From Streptomyces coeruleorubidus (lineage in GTDB: Bacteria > Actinomycetota > Actinomycetes > Streptomycetales > Streptomycetaceae): 64,000 nucleotides of DNA. Each line of letters opens with the position of its first letter. The first letter of the stretch is position 1. The notes under the pieces were generated by a model that was not told the origin of the DNA, ran no database searches, and saw only the letters and a list, made by a program, of their open reading frames with translations. Below are positions 1 through 9,152 of the stretch, piece by piece. The DNA is taken from NCBI RefSeq assembly GCF_008705135.1, contig NZ_CP023694.1, positions 5,933,001 to 5,997,000 of the forward strand, in the 5' to 3' direction. The translations under genes were made by a program, and so were the position numbers.

Positions 1-2115
1 TGCGCGCCGGTGGTGACGCCGGGCAAGCAGTACGACCTCGGCCTCTGGTACAAGACGACCACGCCCGACGCGTCGATCACGCTGTTCCGGCACGACGCGA
101 CGGCCGGCTGGCAGTACTGGACCGACCTCAAGACGCTGGACCTCGCGGGCGACTGGACCGAGGCCACGGTCCGCACCCCCGAGGTCCCGGCCGGCACCGA
201 CCGCATCTCCTGGGGCGTCTCCGTCTACGGCACCGGGTCCGCCACCACCGACGACTACAGGATGGACCAGGTCCCCGACCCGGTCCTGCCGCCGAAGTGC
301 ACCGGCACGGCCGAGCAGTGCGCCAACGGCAAGTGGGACGTACTGCCCACGAAGAACCCGGTCCGCTCCATGCACTCCGTCGTCCTGCACAACGGCAAGG
401 TGCTGCTGATCGCGGGCTCGGGCAACGACGAGTCGATGTTCAAGGCCGGCACCTTCACCTCGGCGGTCTACGACCCGGCGAACGGCTCCTACAAGGTCGT
501 CCCCACGCCGAAGGACATGTTCTGCGCCGGCCACGTGCAGCTCCAGGACGGGCGCGTGCTGGTGATGAGCGGCAACAAGGGCTACCCGTCGGCGGACGGC
601 CGCGTCGGCTACCAGGGCTACAAGGACTCGTACATCTTCGACCCGGAGACCGAGACCTACACGAAGACCAACGACATGAACGACGGCCACTGGTACCCGT
701 CGGCCACGATCCTCGGCAACGGCGACGTCATTTCCTTCGGCGGCCTGAAGGAGGACTCCACCGGCTCGGTCACCGCCGAGCTGTTCTCCGAGGCCGAGCA
801 GCGGTGGCAGCCGCTGTGGAAGGTCAACCAGACCTGGTCGTACTGGGGCCTGTACCCGTCGATGATCCTCATGCAGGACGGCCGTCTCTTCTACTCGGGC
901 AGCCACGTCTTCGGCAACAACATCCCCGGCACGGGTTCGGCGATCTACGACTACGGCGCCAACACCACCACCCAGGTCCCGGGCCTGCAGAAGAAGGACG
1001 AGCGCGACCAGTCGGCCAGCGTGCTGCTGCCCCCGGCGCAGGATCAGAAGGTCCTCACCCTCGGCGGCGGCAACATCGACTCCAACCCGGAGGCGAACCG
1101 CCTGACCGACATCATCGACCTCAAGCGGCCGAACCCGTCCTACGTGGCCGGGCCGCCGATCCCGCAGGGCACGGTCGACCTCGGCAACGGGCCCGTCCCG
1201 CAGACCGGCGACCAGGGCAAGATGTACGTCTCCGCGGTGCTCCTCCCGGACGGCAAGGTGCTGGAGACGGGCGGCGCGCTGCACAACCGCGCCAACCCGG
1301 TGTACGAGACGTCGATCTTCGACCCCGAGTCGGAGACCTTCGACCCGGTGGCCGTCGACCCCGAGGCGCGCGGCTACCACTCCTCGGCGTTCCTGCTCCC
1401 CGACGGCCGCGTGATGACCACCGGCGACAACCCGGGCAACGGCTCCTGGAACCACGACGTGTCGGTCTACAGCCCGCCCTACCTGTTCAAGGGTCCGCGT
1501 CCGGCGATCACCTCGGTGATCGACACCGAGTGGAACTACGGCGACACCCAGCGGATCACCGTCGACCGGCCCATCGCCAAGGCCGAGCTGATCCGCCCGG
1601 CCGCCGTCACGCACTCCTCCGACCCGAACCAGCGGTTCGTGGACCTGCCGCTGTCCGTCGACGGCGACAACGTCGACCTGAACGTGACGAGCAACCCCAA
1701 CCTGGCCCCGCCCGGCTGGTACATGCTCTTCGCGGTGGACGCGAACGGGGTGCCGTCGGTGGCGAAGTGGGTGCACCTGAAGGGCCCGCAGGCCCTCAAG
1801 GCGACGGACGCCTCGGCGCATGTCCACGACTTCGTGGACTCGCCCGAGGGCAAGGTCGCGGGGCCCGGCAAGAAGCGCACGTCGCAGAAGGTCAGCCCGA
1901 CGATCTCCGGCTGCGACCGCCACTACGGCTCGATCAACGTCTGCGTGCCGACCGACTTCCCGGCGGAGGTGAAGAAGACGACGGCCGCCCGCTGCGAGTG
2001 GCTCAAGGCGAACGACTACGGCCGTCTGAAGGTCAACGGCAAGGACGACCCGCTGCGCCTGGACCGCAACGGGGACGGGATCGCCTGCGGCAAGGGGGAC
2101 ATGAGGAAGAGCTAG
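1..2115 (+). CDS. Radical copper oxidase (galactose oxidase/GlxA-like) with C-terminal excalibur domain, 5' end cut off
   Basis: The frame is open to the left edge, so the N-terminus (probably a signal peptide) is missing. From the GTG at 10, residues 1-90 look like a carbohydrate-binding beta-sandwich. Residues about 110-490 are kelch-like repeats. Residues about 495-595 are the C-terminal immunoglobulin-like domain of galactose oxidases. All five residues of the copper/thioether site can be placed by alignment to galactose oxidase: Cys172 (MFCAG), Tyr229 (HWYPS), Tyr456-His457 (RGYHSS) and His535 (VTHSSD). The last 70 residues hold an excalibur-type calcium loop (DRNGDGIAC), which is unusual on this enzyme. 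Known role of the family: extracellular oxidation of alcohols or glycans to aldehydes with H2O2 release. The exact substrate cannot be told. The stop overlaps the stop of the convergent gene by 4 bp. Confidence 0.88.
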   Translation, partial: CAPVVTPGKQYDLGLWYKTTTPDASITLFRHDATAGWQYWTDLKTLDLAGDWTEATVRTPEVPAGTDRISWGVSVYGTGSATTDDYRMDQVPDPVLPPKCTGTAEQCANGKWDVLPTKNPVRSMHSVVLHNGKVLLIAGSGNDESMFKAGTFTSAVYDPANGSYKVVPTPKDMFCAGHVQLQDGRVLVMSGNKGYPSADGRVGYQGYKDSYIFDPETETYTKTNDMNDGHWYPSATILGNGDVISFGGLKEDSTGSVTAELFSEAEQRWQPLWKVNQTWSYWGLYPSMILMQDGRLFYSGSHVFGNNIPGTGSAIYDYGANTTTQVPGLQKKDERDQSASVLLPPAQDQKVLTLGGGNIDSNPEANRLTDIIDLKRPNPSYVAGPPIPQGTVDLGNGPVPQTGDQGKMYVSAVLLPDGKVLETGGALHNRANPVYETSIFDPESETFDPVAVDPEARGYHSSAFLLPDGRVMTTGDNPGNGSWNHDVSVYSPPYLFKGPRPAITSVIDTEWNYGDTQRITVDRPIAKAELIRPAAVTHSSDPNQRFVDLPLSVDGDNVDLNVTSNPNLAPPGWYMLFAVDANGVPSVAKWVHLKGPQALKATDASAHVHDFVDSPEGKVAGPGKKRTSQKVSPTISGCDRHYGSINVCVPTDFPAEVKKTTAARCEWLKANDYGRLKVNGKDDPLRLDRNGDGIACGKGDMRKS

Positions 2116-2837
2116 CTCCCGAACTCGGCGACGGCGCGCTCCACGATGGCCTCCAGCTGCTCGTGGTGCGCGCCCTTCCAGTAGGCCCGGCCGCACTCCG
2201 TGCACTGCGCGAACACGTCGTACGTCGCGTGCGTGCCGTGCTTGAGCTGGTCGGCGACTTCGTCCTTGGTCGCCTTGCGGAGCAGCCCGTTGCAGGCCGT
2301 GCACCGCGTCCAGGGGCGCAGGTCGGGCTGGAAGCGGTCCAGGACGTCCCGGAGCTGCTCCTGCGGCCGGGTGCTGTAGACGAACGCCCCCGCCCACAGC
2401 TCGCGGCGCCGCAGCAACCCCCGGTCGCGGCTGAGCATGACGCGTTGCTCCGCCGCAGAACGCGCCGCGAGCGCGGGGTCGCCGATGTCGGTCGACTCGT
2501 AGGCCGTGTCGACACCGAGCAGCCGCAGGCGGCGGGCCAGCGTGCCGAGGTGTACGTCGAGGAGGAAGCGCAGGGGAGCGCCGGGCACCCGCTGGGGGCG
2601 GGCGACGGTCCGTACGGTCACCGACTCGCCGGCCGCCGGGACGTGCGAGACGGGCACCTCGCGGCCGTCCACGAGCAGGGCACCCACCTCGGTCAGCGGC
2701 ACACCCAGCGACTCGACGACATGGCCCAGGCTGGAGACGCCGTCCGTGGCGGCCCGCAGGGCGCCCGCCCGCCGGGCCTGGGGGACGAACACGTGCAGCT
2801 CGGGGGCGAACTCGACCTGGATCTCGGGACCGTTCAC
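2112..2837 (-). CDS. Mut7-C RNase-domain protein with N-terminal ubiquitin-like fold
   Basis: 241 aa from a GTG start. Residues 1-85 fit the Ub-Mut7C ubiquitin-like domain. Residues about 88-235 fit the Mut7-C PIN-like RNase domain: it begins with FLLDVHLGTLARRLRLLG, has the acidic stretch SRDRGLLRRR, and carries a zinc ribbon made of CTAC and CTEC pairs. The family is predicted to cleave RNA, but its substrate is unknown. The gene lies 33 nt downstream of the TetR gene on the same strand, so the two may be co-transcribed. Confidence 0.85.
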   Translation of the reverse strand: MNGPEIQVEFAPELHVFVPQARRAGALRAATDGVSSLGHVVESLGVPLTEVGALLVDGREVPVSHVPAAGESVTVRTVARPQRVPGAPLRFLLDVHLGTLARRLRLLGVDTAYESTDIGDPALAARSAAEQRVMLSRDRGLLRRRELWAGAFVYSTRPQEQLRDVLDRFQPDLRPWTRCTACNGLLRKATKDEVADQLKHGTHATYDVFAQCTECGRAYWKGAHHEQLEAIVERAVAEFGS

Positions 2838-2870
2838 CCGGTCAGGATGTCACGGCGGCGGGCGCCGGCC

Positions 2871-3491
2871 TCAGGGTTTTCCGGTCGCCAGGCCGTGTTC
2901 CAGGACGTCCAGGGCACGGTCGACGAGTTCCCGGACGTCGTCCCGGTGGCCGGTCTCGGCCCAGTAGTGGGAGACCTCCATCAGCCCGCCCATCACGGAC
3001 ATGGCGAAGACCCGTAGCTCCAGGCTGTCGGGGGCGAGCCCGGAGCGCTCGGCGAGGGCCTCGCGGAGCAGCCGGCCGGTCGCCGCCATGCTCTCCATCA
3101 TGCGGGCGCGGACGGCGGGGACCTCGACCCCGAGCCGGCTGCGCAGCCGGGTCACCTCGGGTTCCTCGGCGAGGCTCAGGTCGAGGGCCGTGCGCATCAC
3201 GTGCCGCAGGACGTCGGCCCACGACTCGTCGTCCGGCCGGGCCCGCAGCTCCGCCAGGATCACCGGGTCCCACTCGTCGGTGATGACGATGTCCTCCTTG
3301 GTCGGGAAGTACCGGAAGACGGTCGACGGCGACACCTCGGCCCGGTCGGCGATCTGCTCGATCGTCGTGGCGTCGTAACCCTGCTGCTCGATCAGCGCGT
3401 AGGTCGCGGCGCGGATAGCCTTGCGGGTCTTGATCTTCTTCCGCTCCCGGAGCCCCAGTGGAGGCTGCTCGGCGGGGGTGACACTGGCCAT
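2871..3491 (-). CDS. TetR-family transcriptional regulator
   Basis: 206 aa. I prefer the ATG at 3491 (MASVTPAEQ) over an in-frame ATG 18 codons upstream, because the family's N-terminal extension before the helix-turn-helix is usually short. The DNA-binding domain is at residues about 18-65, with the typical TIEQIADRAEVSPSTVFRYF helix-turn-helix and the following phenylalanine/lysine (FPTKED). The rest is an all-helical ligand-binding domain with no recognisable effector. Its targets may include the downstream Mut7-C gene or the hemolysin III promoter at 4340; this is inference only. Confidence 0.88.
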   Translation of the reverse strand: MASVTPAEQPPLGLRERKKIKTRKAIRAATYALIEQQGYDATTIEQIADRAEVSPSTVFRYFPTKEDIVITDEWDPVILAELRARPDDESWADVLRHVMRTALDLSLAEEPEVTRLRSRLGVEVPAVRARMMESMAATGRLLREALAERSGLAPDSLELRVFAMSVMGGLMEVSHYWAETGHRDDVRELVDRALDVLEHGLATGKP

Positions 3492-3611
3492 GATTCGACA
3501 GTAACTCTCAATCACCATCCACTGCCAATTTTCCCCCGGGTGCAACGAAACCCGAGTGCAACGCGAACGGCCACGGCTCGAAAGCCGTGGCCGGGAAGGT
3601 GGAGCGGGCTT

Positions 3612-4325
3612 CTAACCGTGCTGGTACGCCACCAGCGAGATCCCCACGTAGTGCGCGACGAAGGCCGCCAGCGTGAGGGAGTGGAACACCTCGTGGAAGC
3701 CGAACCAGCGCGGTGACGGGTTGGGCCGCTGGATCCCGTAGATCACGCCGCCCGCGCTGTAGAGCAGGCCGCCGACGACGACCAGGACGAGGACGGCGAC
3801 GCCCCCGGTCCGCATGAAGTCCGGCAGGAAGAAGACGGCCGCCCAGCCCATCGCGATGTAGCACGGCGTGTACAGCCAGCGCGGGGCGCCGACCCAGAAG
3901 ACGCGGAAGAGGATGCCGGCCGCCGCGGCGGCCCAGATGCCCCACAGCAGCCACTCGCCTTTGGCGCCCGGCAGGAGCAGCATGGCCAGCGGCGTGTAGG
4001 TGCCCGCGATGATCAGGAAGATGTTGGCGTGATCCAGGCGGCGCAGCACGCCGTCCATGCGCGGACTCCAGTCGCCCCGGTGGTACAGCGCGCTCACGCC
4101 GAACAGCAGGCACGCCGTCAGCGCGAAGATCCCGCAGGCGATGCGCCCTCTGGTCGAGTCCGCGAGGGCCGTCAGAACCAGGCCCGCGACGAGGACGGCC
4201 GGGAACATACCGAGGTGAATCCAACCGCGCAGCTTGGGCTTCACCGGGTGCGGCAGGGAGAGCGCCGTGGGACCACGGCCGTCGGCCGGCGTGTCCGAAG
4301 GCGCGTCGGGGGCGAACGCAGTCAT
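3612..4325 (-). CDS. Hemolysin III / PAQR-family membrane protein
   Basis: 237 aa from the ATG at 4325; a TTG two codons earlier is also possible. Residues 1-30 are cytoplasmic and polar. Seven hydrophobic helices follow. The family signatures are visible: a conserved Ser-Ala-Leu-Tyr-His near residue 80, and the late FHEVFHSLT and HYVG motifs that supply metal-binding His residues in the PAQR superfamily. The family includes adiponectin-receptor-like hydrolases and pore-forming hemolysin III; the real function in actinobacteria is not established. A 12-bp palindrome sits over the likely -10 region. Confidence 0.87.
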   Translation of the reverse strand: MTAFAPDAPSDTPADGRGPTALSLPHPVKPKLRGWIHLGMFPAVLVAGLVLTALADSTRGRIACGIFALTACLLFGVSALYHRGDWSPRMDGVLRRLDHANIFLIIAGTYTPLAMLLLPGAKGEWLLWGIWAAAAAGILFRVFWVGAPRWLYTPCYIAMGWAAVFFLPDFMRTGGVAVLVLVVVGGLLYSAGGVIYGIQRPNPSPRWFGFHEVFHSLTLAAFVAHYVGISLVAYQHG

Positions 4326-4339
4326 GGCCAAATGTTAGC

Positions 4340-4351
4340 TACGGAACCGTA
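4340..4351. promoter_or_regulatory. Perfect 12-bp palindrome in the hemolysin III promoter
   Basis: TACGGAACCGTA is a perfect palindrome located 15-26 nt upstream of the hemolysin III ATG. It overlaps a possible -10 hexamer (TAGCTA, minus strand). Its position suits a repressor operator, for example of the TetR protein encoded at 2871-3491. Binding is inferred from position only. Confidence 0.4.
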
Positions 4352-4651
4352 AGTGACCTATCGGTCCGGTCGATCGGCCGATGAAGAGTGGCCATCCTCT
4401 CACCGTGGCCGAACGATGGTTACGCAAACGGACGGTCAGGTGAACGCAACGTGCATGTAAAGAGGCGCGAGAAACCGTGGCGAGCCTCACGTTGCTCACC
4501 TGTGCGCTCCTCTGGACAGATGGGCGCAAGCGTCGGATGATCAAATGAGTGCGGTCGGCACCGGATGAGCGCCAAGTTTCACCGTGAAGCATCCGGGTCG
4601 CAGCCCCCACGGGGCCTCCACATCAAAAAAATCCCTCATTTAGGAGCAATC
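4352..4651. other. Intergenic region upstream of pckG
   Basis: About 300 bp between the hemolysin III promoter and the PEP carboxykinase start. It has lower GC than its surroundings, with several short AT-rich patches, and must hold the pckG promoter. I cannot pick a convincing -35/-10 pair. An in-frame ATG at 4565 could extend PckG by 29 residues, but that stretch is not protein-like for this family. Confidence 0.5.
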
Positions 4652-6481
4652 GTGGCGCGCGACATCGCGGCTCCCACCGTCCCCACCACCCATCAGGGCC
4701 TGATCTCGTGGGTGAACGAGATCGCCGAGCTGACGCAGCCGGACAATGTGGTCTGGTGTGACGGATCGGAGGCCGAGTACGAGCGACTGTGCGGGGAGCT
4801 CGTCCAGAAGGGCACCTTCCGGAAACTCGACCCGATCAAGCGCCCCCACTCCTACTACGCGGCCTCCGACCCCACCGACGTCGCCCGCGTGGAGGACCGG
4901 ACGTTCATCTGCTCCGAGAAGGAGGAGGACGCGGGCCCGACCAACCACTGGAAGGCCCCCGCCGAGATGCGGGAGATCTTCCAGGGCTCCGGGGGGCAGG
5001 GCGGCCTGTTCCGCGGCTCGATGCGCGGCCGGACCATGTACGTCGTGCCCTTCTGCATGGGCCCGCTCGGCTCGCCGCTGTCCGCGCTCGGTGTAGAGAT
5101 CACCGACTCGGCGTACGTCGCCGTCTCCATGCGCACCATGACCCGCATGGGCCAGGCGGTCCTGGACGAGCTCGGCTCCGACGGCTTCTTCGTCAAGGCC
5201 GTGCACACCCTGGGCGCTCCGCTGGAGCCCGGCCAGGAGGACGTCCCCTGGCCCTGCAACACGACCAAGTACATCTCCCACTTCCCCGAGGACCGCGAGA
5301 TCTGGTCCTACGGCTCCGGCTACGGCGGCAACGCCCTGCTCGGCAAGAAGTGCTACGCCCTGCGCATCGCCTCCGTGATGGCGCGTGACGAGGGCTGGCT
5401 CGCCGAGCACATGCTGGTCCTCAAGCTCACCCCGCCGCGCGGCGAGTCCAAGTACGTGGCGGCGGCCTTCCCGAGCGCCTGCGGCAAGACCAACCTCGCC
5501 ATGCTGGAGCCGACCATCCCCGGCTGGACGGTCGAGACCATCGGCGACGACATCGCCTGGATGCGCTTCGGCGAGGACGGCCGGCTGTACGCCATCAACC
5601 CCGAGGCGGGCTTCTTCGGTGTCGCGCCCGGCACCGGCGAGCACACCAACGCCAACGCGATGAAGACGCTGTGGGGCAACGCGGTCTTCACCAACGTGGC
5701 GCTGACGGACGACGGCGACGTCTGGTGGGAGGGCATGACCGAGGAGCCGCCCGCCCACCTCACCGACTGGAAGGGCAACGACTGGACGCCCGAGTCGCAG
5801 ACGCCGGCCGCGCACCCGAACGCCCGCTTCACCGTCCCCGCCTCCCAGTGCCCGATCATCGCGCCGGAGTGGGAGGACCCGAAGGGCGTGCCGATCTCGG
5901 CGATCCTCTTCGGCGGCCGCCGCGCCACCGCCGTACCGCTGGTGACGGAGTCCTTCGACTGGAACCACGGCGTCTTCCTCGGCGCCAACGTGGCCTCCGA
6001 GAAGACCGCCGCCGCCGAGGGCAAGGTCGGCGAGCTGCGCCGCGACCCGTTCGCCATGCTGCCGTTCTGCGGCTACAACATGGGCGACTACATGGGCCAC
6101 TGGGTCGACGTCGCCAAGGGCAAGGACCAGTCGAAGCTGCCGAAGATCTACTACGTCAACTGGTTCCGCAAAAACGACGAGGGCAAGTTCGTCTGGCCCG
6201 GGTTCGGTGAGAACAGCCGCGTCCTGAAGTGGATCGTGGAGCGTCTGGAAGGCAAGGCGGAGGGCGTCGAGACCCCGATCGGCATCCTGCCGACCAAGGA
6301 GGCCCTGGACACCGACGGCCTCGAACTGGCCGGCTCCGACCTGGACTTCCTGCTCACCGTCGACAAGGAGGTCTGGCGCGAGGAGGCCGCCCTGGTCCCC
6401 GAGCACCTCAACACCTTCGGCGAGCACACGCCCAAGGAACTGTGGGACGAGTACCGCGCGCTGGTGCAGCGCCTGGGCTGA
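4652..6481 (+). CDS. pckG: Phosphoenolpyruvate carboxykinase, GTP-dependent
   Basis: 609 aa. I start at the GTG at 4652, preceded by AGGAG at 4642-4646; this gives MARDIAAPTVP and the usual family length. It converts oxaloacetate plus GTP to PEP, CO2 and GDP, the entry step of gluconeogenesis. The GTP-type signature and P-loop FPSACGKTNLAM lies at residues about 272-283, with the hyper-reactive cysteine inside it. Other conserved blocks are the substrate-binding YGGNALLGKKC and the metal/nucleotide region ETIGDDIAWMR. The gene stands alone and ends at a strong intrinsic terminator. Confidence 0.97.
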   Translation: MARDIAAPTVPTTHQGLISWVNEIAELTQPDNVVWCDGSEAEYERLCGELVQKGTFRKLDPIKRPHSYYAASDPTDVARVEDRTFICSEKEEDAGPTNHWKAPAEMREIFQGSGGQGGLFRGSMRGRTMYVVPFCMGPLGSPLSALGVEITDSAYVAVSMRTMTRMGQAVLDELGSDGFFVKAVHTLGAPLEPGQEDVPWPCNTTKYISHFPEDREIWSYGSGYGGNALLGKKCYALRIASVMARDEGWLAEHMLVLKLTPPRGESKYVAAAFPSACGKTNLAMLEPTIPGWTVETIGDDIAWMRFGEDGRLYAINPEAGFFGVAPGTGEHTNANAMKTLWGNAVFTNVALTDDGDVWWEGMTEEPPAHLTDWKGNDWTPESQTPAAHPNARFTVPASQCPIIAPEWEDPKGVPISAILFGGRRATAVPLVTESFDWNHGVFLGANVASEKTAAAEGKVGELRRDPFAMLPFCGYNMGDYMGHWVDVAKGKDQSKLPKIYYVNWFRKNDEGKFVWPGFGENSRVLKWIVERLEGKAEGVETPIGILPTKEALDTDGLELAGSDLDFLLTVDKEVWREEAALVPEHLNTFGEHTPKELWDEYRALVQRLG

Positions 6482-6570
6482 GACAGCCCTCCACCGACGC
6501 CGCGGCCGGCTCCGATCGTGCCCTGACCAGCAACATCGTCACGGCCGGCCGCGGTGACAGCACCACGGGA

Positions 6571-6615
6571 GGCAGGGGTCCGCACAACGGCGTGCGGGCC
6601 CCTGCCTTTCGCCTT
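6571..6615 (+). terminator. Rho-independent terminator of pckG
   Basis: A 15-bp near-perfect stem (GGCAGGGGTCCGCAC pairing with GTGCGGGCCCCTGCC, one T-G wobble) with a 6-nt loop is followed by a T-rich run (TTTCGCCTTT). It lies about 90 nt after the pckG stop. Confidence 0.88.
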
Positions 6616-6674
6616 TCCGTCGCGCCCCCTTGCTCACAGAATCTTCACGCCTGTTTCATGCTCTCTACAGGTGT

Positions 6675-6692
6675 CTCACCGGTCCCGGTGAG
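6675..6692. promoter_or_regulatory. Inverted repeat upstream of the secreted Ig-repeat protein
   Basis: CTCACCGG and CCGGTGAG are separated by only 2 nt, giving an 18-bp near-perfect palindrome 30-47 nt before the start codon. The 2-nt spacer makes a protein operator more likely than an RNA hairpin. Function is inferred. Confidence 0.35.
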
Positions 6693-6721
6693 GCCCGCAA
6701 CAAAGCCTGTGGGGGGCACAG

Positions 6722-8455
6722 TTGAATACTGCACATCGTTCCAGACGGCTCGCGGCCACGCTGGCCGCCGCCCTGCTCGCGGGGACCGGGCTCACCGTCG
6801 CCGCCGCGCCCGCGGCCCATGCGGCGGCCTCCGACGCCGTGGCCAAGCTGCCGATCTCGTCGTACTCGGCACTGGCCGTCGACAACGTCCACCAGCGTGT
6901 CTTCGTGGCGGACAGCAACGTCGGCTACTACCTCAACTCCGGCACCATCGCCGTCTACAACTTCGAGGGCGAGCGCCTCACGACCCTCGTCACCAACCAG
7001 GCCCACGTCTCCGGCCTCGCGGTCAGCGCCGACGGCAGCAAGCTGTACGCGGGTCTGCGCGACCGCATCGAGGCATACGACACCACCACCTTCCAGCGCA
7101 CCACCGTCGGCTCCGTCGGCACCGACTACTGCGGCCGCGAGGTCGCACAGTCCAGCGGCCAGCTCTACTTCACGGCGCCCAACGCGTCCTCGGTCTCCCA
7201 GTGCGCCACCTCCGAGACCCACCTCGCGGGGATCGTGAACGGCGCGTACACGAACACCGGCTGGAACGACTACGGCGATCTGCTGCTGGAGTCCGGCGCC
7301 GGGGACCGCATGCTCATGGGCCAGCCGCTCAACGCCAAGGCGAGCGACCCTTTCCTCGCCGTGTACGACACCGGCAACGGCGCCCTGGTCCGTAACGCCG
7401 CGCGCCGCTTCGCCGACGACGCGGGCAACGGCGCCCTGAACCTCAAGGACCTGGCGCTGTCCGCCGACGGCACCAAGGTCGCCGTCGCCGACGCCACCGC
7501 GGGCACCCGGCTGCTGAACACCGGCGACCTGTCGGACGCGGCGACCGGCTACCAGGCCCTGCCCGACGGTGCCACCGCCAGCGCGGTCGCCTTCAGCGGC
7601 GACGGCAAGTACATCGCGCGCGGATCCGCCGCCACCGGTTCCGTCCCCGACCTGCTGGTGCAGCCGGCCGACCCGGACGACTCGACCACCCCGCTGGAGT
7701 TCGCCTTCGAGGGCAGCCTCGACGGCGACCGGGTCGTGCCGCGCGGCATGGAGTGGTCGGCGGACGGCTCCCGGCTGTTCGCGGTCACCACCAACGCGGC
7801 CGGCGGCCAGTACTGGCTGCACATCATCAAGCCGCCCGCCGTCCAGTACGACGCCCGCTTCACCGGCGGCCTCGCCCACAGCCCCGGCCAGGCCGTGGCG
7901 GGCGAACCGCTGGCCGTGCGCGGCAGGCTGGAGCACGACGGGCCCGCGCCCGCCGAGCCGCTGAAGGTCAGGGCGACCCGCACCGACGCGGCCGGCACCC
8001 ACGATCTGGGCACCGCCACCGTCAAGGCGGACGGCACCTTCACCGTCCTCGACGAGCCCGACCTGGTCGGCGAGGCCACGTACACGGTGTCGTACCTCGG
8101 TGATCTGACCCACCGGCCGGCCACCGACGTCACCCACACCGTGACGGTCGGCAAGGCGCCCACCTCGATCGCGCTCACCGCGCCCGAGGAGGCGAGCATG
8201 TCCGGCGGCATCGAGATCACCGGCACGTTCACCGCCCAGGGCAAGGCACTGCCCGAGCGGGCCGTGCTCAAGGTCGTGCGCGAGGACCGGCTCGGCACGG
8301 GCACGCTGTCGTCGGTGACCGTAGCCGCCGACGGCACGTTCACGATCAACGACGTGCCGCGCACCCGCCGCGAGGTGACCTACACGGTGAGCTGGCCGGG
8401 CGACGACCTGCACAACGGGTCGACCGCGTCGGTGGAGGTCTACGTGAGGCGCTGA
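6722..8455 (+). CDS. Secreted beta-propeller protein with two C-terminal Ig-like repeats
   Basis: 577 aa from a TTG start with a G-rich ribosome binding site just upstream. A Sec signal peptide with RSRR at the N-terminus and an AHA-AA cleavage region spans residues 1-38. Residues about 40-375 have propeller-like repeats with recurring xxSADGSKLYAG-type blades, as in YncE/WD40-like proteins. Residues about 380-577 form two Ig-like repeats, each with the pattern ATVKADGTFTVxD and YTVSYLGDxxH. No catalytic motif is visible. It probably acts as an extracellular binding or adhesion protein. It is not in an obvious operon. Confidence 0.8.
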   Translation: MNTAHRSRRLAATLAAALLAGTGLTVAAAPAAHAAASDAVAKLPISSYSALAVDNVHQRVFVADSNVGYYLNSGTIAVYNFEGERLTTLVTNQAHVSGLAVSADGSKLYAGLRDRIEAYDTTTFQRTTVGSVGTDYCGREVAQSSGQLYFTAPNASSVSQCATSETHLAGIVNGAYTNTGWNDYGDLLLESGAGDRMLMGQPLNAKASDPFLAVYDTGNGALVRNAARRFADDAGNGALNLKDLALSADGTKVAVADATAGTRLLNTGDLSDAATGYQALPDGATASAVAFSGDGKYIARGSAATGSVPDLLVQPADPDDSTTPLEFAFEGSLDGDRVVPRGMEWSADGSRLFAVTTNAAGGQYWLHIIKPPAVQYDARFTGGLAHSPGQAVAGEPLAVRGRLEHDGPAPAEPLKVRATRTDAAGTHDLGTATVKADGTFTVLDEPDLVGEATYTVSYLGDLTHRPATDVTHTVTVGKAPTSIALTAPEEASMSGGIEITGTFTAQGKALPERAVLKVVREDRLGTGTLSSVTVAADGTFTINDVPRTRREVTYTVSWPGDDLHNGSTASVEVYVRR

Positions 8456-8483
8456 GGCACTCAAACGCCCAGGGCGGGCACGT

Positions 8484-8570
8484 CCTCAGGGGCGCGGGGC
8501 TGTATCGATGTGCGGCTCCGCCGCGTGGGCGCGACCAGCCACACTCAACGCGCACCAACCCACAGCCAAA
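8484..8570 (+). repeat. Interspersed intergenic repeat, copy A
   Basis: The block starting CCTCAGGGGCGCGGGGCTGT and running through GCGGCTCCGCCGCGTGGGCG is nearly identical to the reverse complement of 26050-26136. It contains a hairpin around GCGGCTCCGCCGC. This resembles a short non-coding repeat common between Streptomyces genes (from general knowledge). Here it lies between convergent genes. Confidence 0.75.
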
Positions 8571-8667
8571 AACCACAACGGCGATAACCGGCTCAAGCCA
8601 ACGCAGTGCTGTTGTGGCGCCCGGTCCGCGCGTCGCTGCGGGTGCGCGCGGACCGGGGCCGTCGGGG

Positions 8668-8686
8668 GAGCCCCCCGGGGGGGCTC
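8668..8686. terminator. Hairpin between convergent genes, probable bidirectional terminator
   Basis: GAGCCCC pairs with GGGGCTC around a 5-nt loop. The hairpin overlaps the stop codon of the minus-strand gene ending at 8685. There is no clear T-run, so efficiency is uncertain. Confidence 0.5.
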
Positions 8687-9113
8687 AGCGGGAGGCGAGT
8701 TCGCGCGGCTCGAGAGCCGCGGCGTGCGCGTCCATCCGCTCGGCGGCCAGGATGGCGGCCGCCGTGTCGGCGCGGGAGGCGGCGACGACCAGCGCGCGGC
8801 CGGCCAGGGCGTGTGCCCGCCGGTGGAGGGCGGTCCCGCTGCGCTCGCGGCGGGAGCCGCTCACCGGCGCGCGGACGGGTGTGCGCCCTCCGCGCAGCCG
8901 GCCCACCTGCTCCGCGAGCCGCTCAGCCGCGGTGTCCAGGTCGGTCGAGGCCCGGGCCTGGGCCGCGCGCAGCTCGTCCGTGACGGCGAGCAGCGCGGCG
9001 AGATGGCCCGCGAGCTGGATGTCCAGCTCTTCCTCACGGGAACGGTGGGGAAAGTCGGGGTTGGGGCCGTCCACCGTGCTGTGGACCGACTTGGCGCGGA
9101 TCGGTTCGTACAT
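8685..9113 (-). CDS. Hypothetical helical protein
   Basis: 142 aa, ATG start with AGGAGG upstream. Residues about 25-80 are predicted helical and rich in Ala, Leu and Glu (for example LAALLAVTDELRAAQARAS), possibly a coiled coil. Residues 80-142 continue with Arg/Ala-rich helices. No signal peptide, membrane segment or known motif is seen. I do not recognise the family. The promoter region carries a perfect AT-rich inverted repeat (9153-9167), suggesting specific regulation. Confidence 0.6.
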   Translation of the reverse strand: MYEPIRAKSVHSTVDGPNPDFPHRSREEELDIQLAGHLAALLAVTDELRAAQARASTDLDTAAERLAEQVGRLRGGRTPVRAPVSGSRRERSGTALHRRAHALAGRALVVAASRADTAAAILAAERMDAHAAALEPRELASR

Positions 9114-9152
9114 GGGAGGGCCTCCTGAGTGCTTTCAGGAAGCCATCCTAGC

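Noticed and set aside
4640..6427. 595-codon frame antisense to pckG
   Set aside because: No domain or motif; a mirror of the codon bias of pckG.
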